64,000 nt of DNA, from NCBI RefSeq assembly GCF_963259705.1, contig NC_081842.1:42910803-42974802 (forward strand). Reading direction: 5' to 3'. Of this stretch, positions 1 to 12,000 are shown one piece after another (the stretch's first letter is position 1; each line of letters opens with the position of its first letter). A program made the translations under genes and the position numbers. A model generated the notes under the pieces. The model saw only the letters and a list, made by a program, of their open reading frames with translations, ran no database searches and was not told the DNA's origin. This stretch comes from Myotis daubentonii. Lineage: Eukaryota; Chordata; Mammalia; Chiroptera; Vespertilionidae.

Positions 1-97
1 GACAGAGCTGAGGACTTCACACTGCTGAACCCACACCCCTAGCTCAGGCCCTACGCATCCAGTACGTGGGACACCAGGGTGGACCAGAGACGCCTAC

Positions 98-253
98 CTT
101 CTGCAGTTCACATCAGAAGACTCGTACTTGGACAAAGACCACACGTTCTCCATGGAGAGCTCTCCCTTCTTGTGGGCCAGGCGGGCCAGGGGAGAAAGCC
201 AGGAAAAAGTCATACAGGAGAAGAGCCCAGCATTGTCCACTGGGTGCTGGTGT
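98..253 (-). CDS. ABCC5: ABCC5 coding exon 4
   Basis: The exon is 156 bases long. The acceptor reads TCCTTAG before 253 and the donor GTAGGC begins at 97. It encodes 51 complete codons (HQHPVDNAGLFSC ... SSDVNC R) plus two bases of an Arg codon finished in the next exon, which is outside the window. The stretch around FSCMTFSWLSPLARLAHKKG is the conserved linker before the first membrane domain of ABCC5. The preceding exon supplies AA and this exon supplies A, giving a Lys codon. Confidence 0.94.
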
Positions 254-3200
254 CTAAGGAGAGGAAACCCAAAGCACAAAACTGTCAACACACACCGAGA
301 GGCCAGCCGGCACTTACAATAACGCTGTTTAGTAAACGGAGCTCTGGACTAGAAACGGGGCCCCCCAAGTGGTCTAGTCGTCGCCCGCATTTTCAGCACT
401 GCTTTTGGTGCTTCACAGAGAAGTCACCAGGAGAACCTCTTACTTGGAGGTGGTCCGAATGGGCTTCAGAGCACTTAAGCCATGATGGTACTTCCCCTTG
501 GGATGTTCCTCATCCAGGATTCTGAGCTGAGAACGCGTGCAGACATCCAGGGAAAGGCCCTCAGCTCGGGCTGCGGTTTCCAAGGCATCCTGGCATTCCA
601 ACTGTGTGAGCAGATAGGGAGAGAAGACATCACAACGTCGGAACATAACAGATCCAACTGCAAGCCAGATGCATCTCAACTGAGACATTCCAAAGGTCCG
701 TGGGTTAAACATCTTGTATGGTATGAACCTGTTTAGGAGCATTAAAAACCAGACACCTAAAACTTCTAAACCAGTGGTTCTCAACCTTCCCAATGCCTCA
801 ACCCTTTAATACAGTCCCCCTCATGTTGTGGTGACCCCCAATTTCATTGTTACAAATTGAACATAATTAAAGCATAGTGATTAATCACAAAAACAATATG
901 TAATTATATATGTGTTTTCCGATGGTCTTAGGCGACCCCTGTGAAAGGGTCATTCGACCCCCACAGGGGTCGCAACTCACAGGTTGAGAACCGCTGTTCT
1001 AAACTAATAGACTTCATTTTATTTTTCTGAGCACTTTTAGGTTCAGAAACATTGAGCAGAAAGTACAGGGTTCCCATGTACCTTCTCATCTGTCCTCTCT
1101 CCTTCCCATCCATTTCTTGCATTAGCGTGGCTCATGTGCTACTGATGGGCCAATACTGACACAATTACTCTGAACTGAAGCCCATAGTTTACATTAGAAT
1201 TCACTCTTTGTGTTGTACATTCTAAAATTTATATTTTTGTCACCAAAATGCTTTATCTTTCATTTCCCAATATGGGCTGAGAGACAATTACTTCACTAAT
1301 AACTGCAAATTCTTTTGCTCATTTTCTATGACAAAAAGTTAAAGATCACCCCCACGTAGGCAGCCCCGCCATGCAGGAAGAAGATGTACACATGCCTCCT
1401 GTCCTTCCCTCTTATCAGCAACAGGGAGAGCAGGACAGGGTTTTCGCCTGGCTGCACAGCTAAAGAGCTCCACACCCAAATTTCTGCAGCACGAAGCCGA
1501 GGGTCTCAGGAGTTGAAATACAAAGTTATACATATTTGCTATAAAGCTTATCAATATCAATTAATCGGATGAACAGAAATGCATGAGGTTCAATGTCTGA
1601 CTGTGGCAGAAGAGGGTGGCCAAGAAGCTATCCCCATTTTCTCTAAAAGGAACGAAAGCGCATGCCTTCCTGTTGCAGAATCAGAGCATTTTTCCTCAAG
1701 AGAGGATTTTAAGTACATCATCCTTTTCTCACATCATCACAAATATTTCCCCAAATCGAGAGTTAAGGGCTGCAGCACCTAACACACTGCGCTTTACACA
1801 AAGTATTGTTACACCCCAACTCCTTTCCACACAGAACAGATGCCAAATATTAGCTGAACTGAGAGAGCCGGATTCATGCAGAGGGATCACAGGCGTGGGC
1901 GCCTCAGTGGATTGTTCCTCAAATACAATAGCTTTAATTCACAGGCGAGGTGCTGCTGCTTAGTATCAGGAAACTACACAGTCCAGGCAAAAGGGAAGCA
2001 CATTTTTTCCTTTGTCAAAGGCAAGGCAGATCAATCTCAAGAGAGTAACAACACAATGACAAATGAGTCAACACAAAGAAAAGAATTAATTACTCTACCA
2101 AGTCCTTAGGCATAAGGTGAACACTTATTGAGTGGGTATGGACTATGGTACCTAATAATGAACTAAATAAAGGCATGGGGCAGGAACTTGGGGGGCACCT
2201 TTTTCCCAGATGGGGGTGCTCATAGGGATCATTGTTCCTGTGCTGGGACCTCTCCCATCCTAGGGCTGACTGGCAGCCATATCTGAGTTTCCATCAGCAT
2301 GACCCACAGTTTGCTCCACCCTGGTGTTTTCCGGAGACCCCATCCCATCCAATTTTCAGCCTCACCCGAGCTGTTTGCAGCAGCTTTTGCATATGAATGG
2401 ACATCCTGGCTCAGACTTCAGACTTTTCTAAAACCTTTCAAACAAGCAGTAGCTGGCATCAGCATGCTCCAAACCTATCGATAAGAGGCCTCAGACCTCG
2501 CACTAGCACCAGCCTGCCTTGATTCACAGCCCCGCCTCGCTGCACAGCCCCGCCTCACCTGGGCACTTCCAACCCAATACAAATAGCAGCCATCTGTTGA
2601 TCTCTCTGTAGCTCCTGCTGGGTGGCCTCAGGCAGTGGCTGACTTTATACCTCCCAGGAGACTCCAGAGCCAGTGCACCCAGTGGACAGCTTCAGACCAT
2701 ACCAGGTGACAACTGTACACATCCACAGGTGACACACTCAAGGGGACAGACTCAGTGAGCATCAAAGCCCCACTGAAGCAACTCCTGCTCCACAGGGGTG
2801 CCTCCTGCACAGCAGCTCTCCCACTGTAGTCCCAGTTGGTCCTAACAGTTAATTGGCCTGAAGGTCAATTCCTCCCAGTGATGCCAACAGCAATCAAGGC
2901 TCAACTACAACAAGACTGTGCATACAGCCCACCTAAAGGGCCCAGCTCAGGTGACGGGGAGGCTGAGCCACTGGGCGCTACAAGACACCTACTACACAAG
3001 GCCACTCTATCAATTCCAGGAGACATAGCAGCTCTACCTAATACACTGAAACAAACACAGGGAAGCAGCCACTTAACTGGAGTTTAAAATGGTTTTCCTT
3101 TTCATCAAAATCGGTTACAAATCATCCTCTGTTAATGCTGATTTGTGACAAGATTTTACAATTTCATCTTTGAAAATGTCTTTTCACACAGATAAGTACT

Positions 3201-6200
3201 GCCAAATACTGAAAAGCAACCCATGAGTATATGACTTTAATTGAACATATTTACCTCTTGGAAGGCATTATAGAATTCTATTAGATCTTTCTCTTGACAT
3301 CTGCTTTTATTATGACACTAGTGGCCCAGTGCATGAATTCATGCACATTGAAAGTGAATTAATTAGAAGAAATATTTTAATATTGCTATTTGCCCTTTCT
3401 CTATAATAGAAGTGTCAGAGATGAAAGAAAATTAGTAAAATGTATATGAAAATAATAAGTTTATTAATAAATAAACAATAACAACATGATATAACAAAGA
3501 CATGATATAAAAACATTGATATAAAACATGATATAAAAACATTATACAAAAACAACACTGATACAAACAATGACTGATAAATTGATTAAACTTATTCTAA
3601 TATCTTCTTGTATACCACATTAAGAGTAAAAACACTTTCAGAGTGCTTGACTAATTTCCCTTGTGATGAAGTATTTACAACTTTAACTTTAACGTCACAT
3701 GCTCTTTGAACTTGAGAGAGAAAACAACATATAACTGACCATGTCCAAAAACGGGTTCAGGTAGGAATATGCCTACTCTATCTAGAGTTTGTCCTTGTGA
3801 TTTATTAATAGTTATCACAAATGCTGGCATCACAGGAAACTGTCTTCGAATTAATTTAAATGGGAGGCCAGTGTTCGACAGGGACAAATCTATTTTTGAA
3901 TCAGAACACCACTCCTTCAGCAGATCCTGTTAATACTTCAGCTTCGATTATATTAGGTTGTAATCTTTTGATAATAAATCTAGTATCATTACAAAGACCC
4001 CATTTACTATTCAGATTTCTCAGTAGCAAGATAACTGCACCCGAAGGAGTAATACTATTAAGAAATTCGATAGGAAAATTTTCCTTTTCAGCATCATCCG
4101 TTGAATCGATGGAATCATCACTCAAATATGTGTGAAAATCTCCAACGAGTATATCCAAATTTACTTCATTTAATTTTTGAACGTGCTCATTTTTTGGACA
4201 AAAAAAATCACACATTTAGATATATTTTTAATATTATCTATAGATATACTATTTCCAAAGGTAGCTTTAATAATAGATCCGTTACAAATCATTTCACAGG
4301 GGATTTCAATAATATTCATTCCTAAATGAAAACTGCTATCAAGTTTGCCATCTCCAAGTTTTACTAACCATTTGCTATAAGCAGAATCCTCTGATCTCAT
4401 ATTTGTTTTAAGAGACAACTTTCTGAAACATCCCCAAACACTACAGTGCTTTAAACTTGTTTGTACTATGGCTAGTCACATAGCATGTGGCACAATACTG
4501 AAACATTGTCGAAAATCCCCTCCGAGAAGGAGAACTTTCCCACCAAATGCAACATTCAAATTCATAATTTCTCTTAGTATTCTATCTATGGCGTTTATAG
4601 CATGACTGGATGTCGTAGTGCATTCATCAATAATGAGAAGTTGAGCCTTTTTAATGGTTTTAGCAACTTCACTCTTTATATTGAGTCTAGAAATTGAAGT
4701 TTCATTTAATGGAATTGGTAATTTATATTGGGAATGAAAGGTTCTTCCACCGAGAAGTAAATTTGCAGCAATTCCTGTAGACGCTGTGGATAAAACAGTA
4801 CCACCACAACCTCTAATATAATGTATTAAAACTTTATACAGATATGTTTTTCCACTACCACCTGGAACATCCAAGAAAAAGCATTTGGGGTGTACAGTTT
4901 GATCTTCGATGGCTGAAGTTATAGTCTGAAAGGCTGCGAACTGTTCATCATTCAGAGAAATTATCAAAACCTCTGCCTGTTGTCGCTCGTACGATTCATC
5001 ACATGTATTTGTATTCGTTTATATAGACAGTGGTTCTCAACCTTCCTAATACCGCGACCCCTTAATACAGTTCCTCATGTTGTGGTGACCCCCAACCATA
5101 AAATTATTTTTGTTGCTACTTCATAATTGTAATTTTGCTAGTTATGAATCATAATGTAAATATTTGATATGCAGGATATATTTTCATTGTTCTCAACCCA
5201 CAGGTTGAGAACCGCTGATATAGGATAGTCCGGAAGTTTGAAATGCTAACATTTCATTCCATGCAATGTGAATACCTCTTGAATTTCATTAAGGACATGC
5301 ATTTCACAGTTCATACAAGCACCTTCTCTTCGGTGTAATTTCCAACAAAAATCTTCAATAAAATGAGATTTATTCTCATCCCATAATTTGTCTGCATCAG
5401 AAGGACATCCACACACACATATATATGCAAAAAGTTGCCATAGTTGTTTGGGCATATTAAGGATGATTGCATCGTCAATCATATCTTTCCAGACAGTGTC
5501 ATCGATTAATAATCCTCGATGTTTAGCAGCTTCACGAAATGTATCATAAATTACACCTCCTACAGTTCGCAGATCATCAAAACTTACTGCACCTTTTACA
5601 TGCAGAAGCAAAAGTCTAAGGTAATATTGTTCTGGTTCTTTAAAGCTCACAGTGAACAGTCTACCTAATGCTTTATTCCCACCCTTTTGGCATTTTCTCC
5701 AAGAAGAATTATTACAAACACATAATGCTGTGGAATCTCCTAATAATAATAATTACGCACGTCGGAATCTTCTCTACTCAATAAGAACCAAACCATCAAA
5801 GTCAAGTTATGCCTCTTAGCCCTATCTATAACTTCAGCAAAATCATCGGTATGAAAATACAAATTTTGATCATTTGGCAAATGAATAGCTAATATTGTGA
5901 TTGCATGAGATTGGTCATGCATTCACATTGCAAAAAGTCTCCAAACAGCCTCAGGAGTGCTCACATACCTGGAGTCAATGAAGTCCTATACTTTGTCATG
6001 ATTGATAGTATTTTTTTCAGAAATTTAAATATTTGCACAATCGTGCCCTTTATAGATGTATTTAAAGAAATATTTGACACTTTTAATTGATGCGCAGATT
6101 TCAATGTTTATATGACAGTTATATTTAAGGCACAAATATGGGTTATAAGGGACAATCCAAGTGTTATCGACAACTTTATTTCCAATAGACATGGTGCTAC

Positions 6201-9028
6201 CAGATCTTCGTTTGTATTTGGGATACCCATCAATATTTCCAATGGTTGCATTTTGAAATTCTTTCGGATATCCCTTTGAACATTTTCCATTTTCCACACA
6301 TGGACTATCTGGATTTTGTATTCCACATGGCCCATGTACCATATTTGATTTTACAATTTGAAAAAGTCGAGGACACTGATCTACATCCGGAATTTCTGCC
6401 TTAACTATATGGTCAACATCATCTTCCGTTCGTAATTTGGATTCGCTATCTAGTATCAATAATATGTGAGCATGAGGCAGTCCGTGTTTCTGAAATTTAA
6501 TGACATGAATTTTGGCTATTACTTTGCAAATAAATCAAATTTACATATATCATTTGGTCTTCAGACATATTCTGTCACCGACGCCGGCCAGGAGGAATCG
6601 GGCTCCCTCCTCCCTCCTGTCAGGGTCCCTGGCGGGCTGATGGGAGGGGGTGTGGGGGCCGGCCAGGGAGAGGGGCCTGGCGGAGGGAGGGATGGGGGGG
6701 GCCCGCTTTGCGGTCAGGGACACCGGCTCCGAGGAGGAAGGTGGCGGGGAGGGCGCAGGGCACCCGTTGTGGCCAAGGTCTGCTGGCGACTCTGCTGGTG
6801 ACCTGGGGACTCTGCTGGCGACCTGGGGACGCAGATGAGGCCGGCACTCAAGTCCCTGTGTCCAGCGGGAAGGGCACGTGCTCCCCACAACCTCATCTTA
6901 CAAATGCTGTGGTTGAACCAGAATATAAAGTAGAAAGGCCAGTGAGGCCGAGCTGAATAAACCTCTACGGGAGGCCATGGGCGGGCGATGGGGGGGTGGG
7001 GGGGAACGCGCGGCAGTGCCTGGTTGCCTTTCTCTGCCGGCCGGTACCCACCTTGGCTGGCCTGGCGCCACCTGCTCGTAGGCCCTGCCCACCCCCCCAA
7101 CCGGTCTTTCCATTTGGTGGATTTGCATATTAGGCTTTTATTATATAGGATTACATTGCAGATTAATCATTTCTTTTTTTTCCCTTCTTATTTATTTATT
7201 TATTTATAATTTTTATTTCTTAAAGTATTACAAAGAGTATTACATATGTCTCCTTCCCCCCCCCTTGACATTCCCCCGGCCCCTACCCCCGCCCCGTGTC
7301 TTGTGTCCATTGGTTAATCTTATATGCATGCATATAAGTCCTTCGATTGATCTCTTAAACCCCCCCCAAACCCTCCCCAGGCTTCCCACTGTAGTTTGAC
7401 AGTCTGTTCAATGTTGCTCTGCCTCTGCATCTACCTCTGTTCATCAGTCTATATTGGTCCCTGTTATCTGTCCCAACCTCACTGGATCAGTCCCAACCTC
7501 ACCGGGGCTGTCTCAGCCTCACCGGGGCCGTTTCAACCTCACCGGGGCCATCCCTAACTCATTGGGGCCGTTTCAACCTCACCAGGGCCGTTCCGACCTC
7601 ACCGGGGCCGTTCCGACCTCACCGGGGCCGTTCCGACCTCACCGGGGCAGTCCCGACCTCACCGGGGCCGTCTCGACCTCACCGGGGCCGTTTCAGCCTC
7701 ACCGGGGCCGTTTCAGCCTCACCGGGGCCGTTCCGACCTCACCGGGGCAGTCCCGACCTCACCGGGGCCGTCTCGACCTCACCGGGGCCGTTTCAGCCTC
7801 ACCGGGGCCGTTTCAGCCTCACCGGGGCCGTTTCAGCCTCACCGGGGCAGTCCCGACCTCACCGGGGCAGTCCCGACCTCACCGGGGCCGTTTCAACCTC
7901 ACTGGGGCCGTTTCAGCCTCACCGGGGCCGTTTCAGCCTCACCGGGGCCATCCTGACCTCACCAGGGCCGTTTCAACCTCACTGGGGCCGTCCTGACCTC
8001 ACCAGGGCCGTTTCAACCTCACTGGGGCCGTCCTGACCTCACCGGGGCCGTTTCAGCCTCACCGGGGCCGTCCCGACCTCACCGGGGCAGCTACTGAATG
8101 GCTGAATTAAATGGCATTTTTTAAATTGTGGCAAATATATATAGCATAAAATTTGCCATTTTTAAGTGTAAAATTATGTCATGAGGCAAGGGGACATCTA
8201 TCTGCCCAAATTTCTCAGGTACTTCCCCCTTAGAGACATCCCAGGTGCAGATGCACATAAATCCCCTATAGATATCACATTACTTATCTTGCTGGTGAGA
8301 GAGTGGGTGTTTAAAACATAAAACCGAAAACATTAGAAAGTCAACTAGAGATGGAAACAGGTGGGAACCACAACCCCTCAGGCAGAAGCACCAATGGGAA
8401 GGACTCGGGGTCTCTGGCTGTAAAGGCCCTGTGGTGGCTCTGCCAGCCTGGGCATTGCAGACGGAAACCCACCAGGGGATCACACCTGGCCCAGGGCTCC
8501 TGTGAAGTACCTGAGCCCTCACCACCAGCTGTCTCCACAGCCTGGCTCCCAGGTGGCCTCTCCTCCCTTGCTGCACTCGGTCCTGCTGGCAGATCCAGTG
8601 CAGAGTCCACCTTTCCTTCACTCTGGGGCCGAAGGGCAGGCCTACGGCTCCTCTGCTCCCTCACCCTCTCTTCCTGAGGGCTGCGTGGCGCCCAGCCCTG
8701 CCCGGCCTGCATCTCCCGTTTTGAAAAACCTAACTAGGCCTATCTCTCAGCAGTGAGTGGCTGGCCCAGCTCATTCTTCCAGAATCATCCCCACACACCC
8801 AAGCCTGACTTGCAAACCAGGCCAAGATCTTGGGAGCCCGACTGCTAAGGAAATCAAACCCACCAGAACACAGTGGTGTGAAAGAGACTCAGGGAACCCC
8901 ACTTGGATAACGCCTGGATGGCTCGGGCCCATCCCAACACACACAATGATGGCACGTGAACTCTGGAGCAGAGTTCTCCAGGCTCCAAAGCATCCAGTTC
9001 CTTTCTTTTTTTAAAAGCAATTTGTCTG

Positions 9029-9066
<38 letters not shown>

Positions 9067-12000
9067 ATCTATCTGTCCTCACTTGAGGAAATGCTTTTTT
9101 TTGACTTTAGAGAGGAAGGGAGAAGGAGAGAAACATCAACATGAGAGTGAAACATCGATTGGCTGCTTCCCACATGTACCCCAACCCCAACCAGAGATCA
9201 AATCCATAACCTGGGTATGTGCTCTGACCCGGAATCGAACCTGCCACCTTTGGGTGTACGGAACGACGCTCCAACCGGGCCCCCGGCCAGTTTCTTGCAA
9301 GAAACCTCAGGGGCTATCTAGGAGCTGTGCCCCGACCCTGGAGCGGGAACCCACACTCCAGGGCCTGTCCGAAGGCAGGCCAGGGGCTCTAGGTGGAGCC
9401 TGAAGAGGCAGCCGGGGAAGCAGGGAGACGGAAGGGCCAGCTCCCACATGGGGCTCCCCGGCACTGAGGTTTGTGGTGAGCAAGTGAGTATATGTCAGAG
9501 ATAAACAACACAGACACATTATGAGGGGGAGGCTAGAGCATTCTTGGTACATTCTTCCGAAAAACAAAGTACAAAGTAAAATAAAGACGACTAATAGCCA
9601 TAAAAACAAACAAAAACCCCAGGAACAAAAAAGTGAACAAACTTAACAACGAGATCCTCTTATTGCCCAAGTTTGTTTCTTTGACTCTAAAGAACAAGGC
9701 CATGTTCTGCCATTCCCGGGTAGTAAGTCACTTCCTGTATTGGAGAATGCCAAATCCAAACGCTCACTGGTTGGGGGTCGACCTATGAGCCCCTTTGATT
9801 CCCAGTCAGGGCACGTGCCTGGGCTGTGGGCTTGATCCCCAGTGTGGGGCGTGCAGGAGGCAGCCAATCAATGATTCTCTCTCATCATTGATGTCCCTCT
9901 TCTCCTCTCTCTCTCTCTTTCTCTCTCCCTCCCTCCCTCCCTCTCTAAAATCAATTAAAAAAAATTATATATATATATCTTAAAGTGCTTAGCCTGGAGA
10001 TCCAAGAGTAAGGTGGAAGTTACACTCACCTCCCCCCAGGTCCAAACTGGAATCACAACTAAAATACAGAACAATCAACCTGAATAACCAAGTGAAGACT
10101 GAACATAAGTCTTGGAAACCAAGAATTTACAAAAGAAACCACATGGAGACTGCTAGGAAGGCGGAGAGGTAGAAAGGGCTGGCCCCGCCCCCACATGTGG
10201 CAGCTGCGAATCCAGAGGGATAGCTCGGATAGCTCGGCTGCAAAGGTCCCTGTGGGGAGCGTGGGATCGCAGCTCCATGCGGGCTCCCCAGACTAGAGCA
10301 CCAGAGCCAGAGAGGAGCCCACGAACATCTGGCTGTGAAAGTCAGCAGGGATTCTCAGGGAGAGGCAGTCTGCTAGAAACCCAGGCACCCTCTTAAAGGG
10401 CCAATGCACCAAATCTCCTTTGTGGCCACTCACCCTGGGCTCCAGCAGAGGGAGGATGGCTGGGAGTGGACTGGCGTTCTGTGAGGACAGATCGGGCTGT
10501 GTGGCTCCAGGGAAAGAGCTGAAGGGACAGCTGCCAGGGTCCCTGTGCTAAGTTTCTCTCCCACACTCGCCATCTTACCTGAGTTGAGCACTCCCCTCCA
10601 TAAGGCTGAATCAGCCCATACTCCCAGCTCCCTGTCACCACCCTGCTGAGCTCACTCTCTGCAAGGGAGTCAGCTTGCTGGGCCCCTGGGGTAGACTTTC
10701 TTGGAGGGCTCTTGAGGGTGAATTCAGAGGTGTCAGAGACTGAGCTGGGTACAGGCTCTGGGCAGGGGCCATCTCTCCCTCTGCAAGCACCTGACCCAGT
10801 GCAGCCCCCACATGGGAGATCCACCAGGCCCCCTTTCCCAACCCCTAGAGGCCCCTACAGAGCAGTCAGCTGGCTGTGGCCAGCTCAGGCCCTTGGTACA
10901 GACTCTCTTGAAGGTCTCTCCAGGAGGGAGAGACTGTGGCTCTGAGGTGGGGCCATCTTCTCCTGCACACTTGACTGGTGCTACCATTTCAATGCGGCGC
11001 TCTCCCTTCACACGGCCACATCTTGGTTGGCTTGGGCCTTCTGAACTCTGCTGACTCCCTGAGACCCCACCCACCACAAGGGCAATCTTCCTTGTTTATA
11101 GCCAGATCTCATGACTATCGTGTATCTGTAAACTGCTTCCTTGGAGATGACAGTTAATTTGTAACAAACCAGCATGGCATTTACTATGTGCCAGGCATTG
11201 TTTTACATGCTTTGCAGACACTAACTCACTTAGTCCTCATTACAACTCTATGAGGCAGGTACTATTATCACCCCCATCTTACAGCTGAGGACACTGAGGC
11301 ACACGTGTTACACAACAGCAGGGATCGGAATCCAGGCTCCACAGCTGAGGCTCCTAATCACTACGTTATGTGCCTTTAAAAGAAAAAGATAAGCAAACAA
11401 ATCATGACTGTACACAATGGCCTCAGATGCACCCTTTTAGACCGCTCTCCTCTCCTCCCTGGGGTATCAGATGAAAGTAAACTATGACTCGCTATCTCTG
11501 ACTCTCCTAACTAATCTCATTATAAGCAAATGGTAGTTTCCAGAGTCAAAGTCACAAGTACATGATTGGAACACTAGGATGTAAATGAACTATTTTTACT
11601 TAATTACAAAAATGTACTTCCTGATAGTTTTTAAGCCAAAGATGAGCAGATGCTAAAAGATAGATACATTATAGACTGGAATTTAAACATAAAATAGAAG
11701 CAAGCAAAGCATAAAACATCAGCAACTGCACAGATGTCCCATGCTTGTAACTATCTGGTTGGATGCCTAATTTCTCTTCCTCTCTAGGCTTCCTAAAAAA
11801 GCTGACCTGGCCAAGTATGCCAGAAAAAAAAAAAAGGATTCCTGTTTAAAGGTAAAAATAAATTTATCCTACCACATTAACATTTTGTAAAGTGAGTTAT
11901 CAATATGCTAAGGGTGAATGAATTAAAAATAGAAATGAACCAAAAGAAAAGACTTACGTAATTTATTCAAGCTATACTATAGAAAGACATAAATAACGTG

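Larger units (their letters stand above)
3318..7150 (-). mobile_element. Decayed autonomous Helitron (HeliBat-like)
   Basis: This is a complete rolling-circle transposon of 3833 bases inserted between A (3317) and T (7151). On the minus strand it starts with TCCTATATAATAAAAG and ends in CTAG, with a perfect 18-base palindrome GTGCATGAATTCATGCAC (3346-3329) just before the end, the family's terminator hairpin. It carries remnants of the RepHel protein: an HUH nuclease segment (about 6545-6025) and a PIF1-like helicase (about 4967-3675). Both are broken by stops and frameshifts, the N-terminus of Rep is missing, and a SPIN-like hAT element is inserted at 5028-5217. The 5' 580 bases are GC-rich and unlike Rep coding sequence. 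The copy cannot make active transposase but is unusually complete. Confidence 0.92.

Noticed and set aside
6466..6801. A 111-codon plus-strand frame at the Rep end of the Helitron
   Set aside because: It runs antisense over the Rep HUH segment and into the GC-rich part; no family match and no splice logic.
7454..7996. A 180-codon open frame with a regular 20-residue repeat
   Set aside because: It is the three-frame reading of a 20-bp minisatellite; no splice or start context and no protein family.
10393..11077. Overlapping frames of 80-143 codons on both strands
   Set aside because: They lie in an L1 leader that is GC-rich; frames on both strands are equally long and have no similarity.
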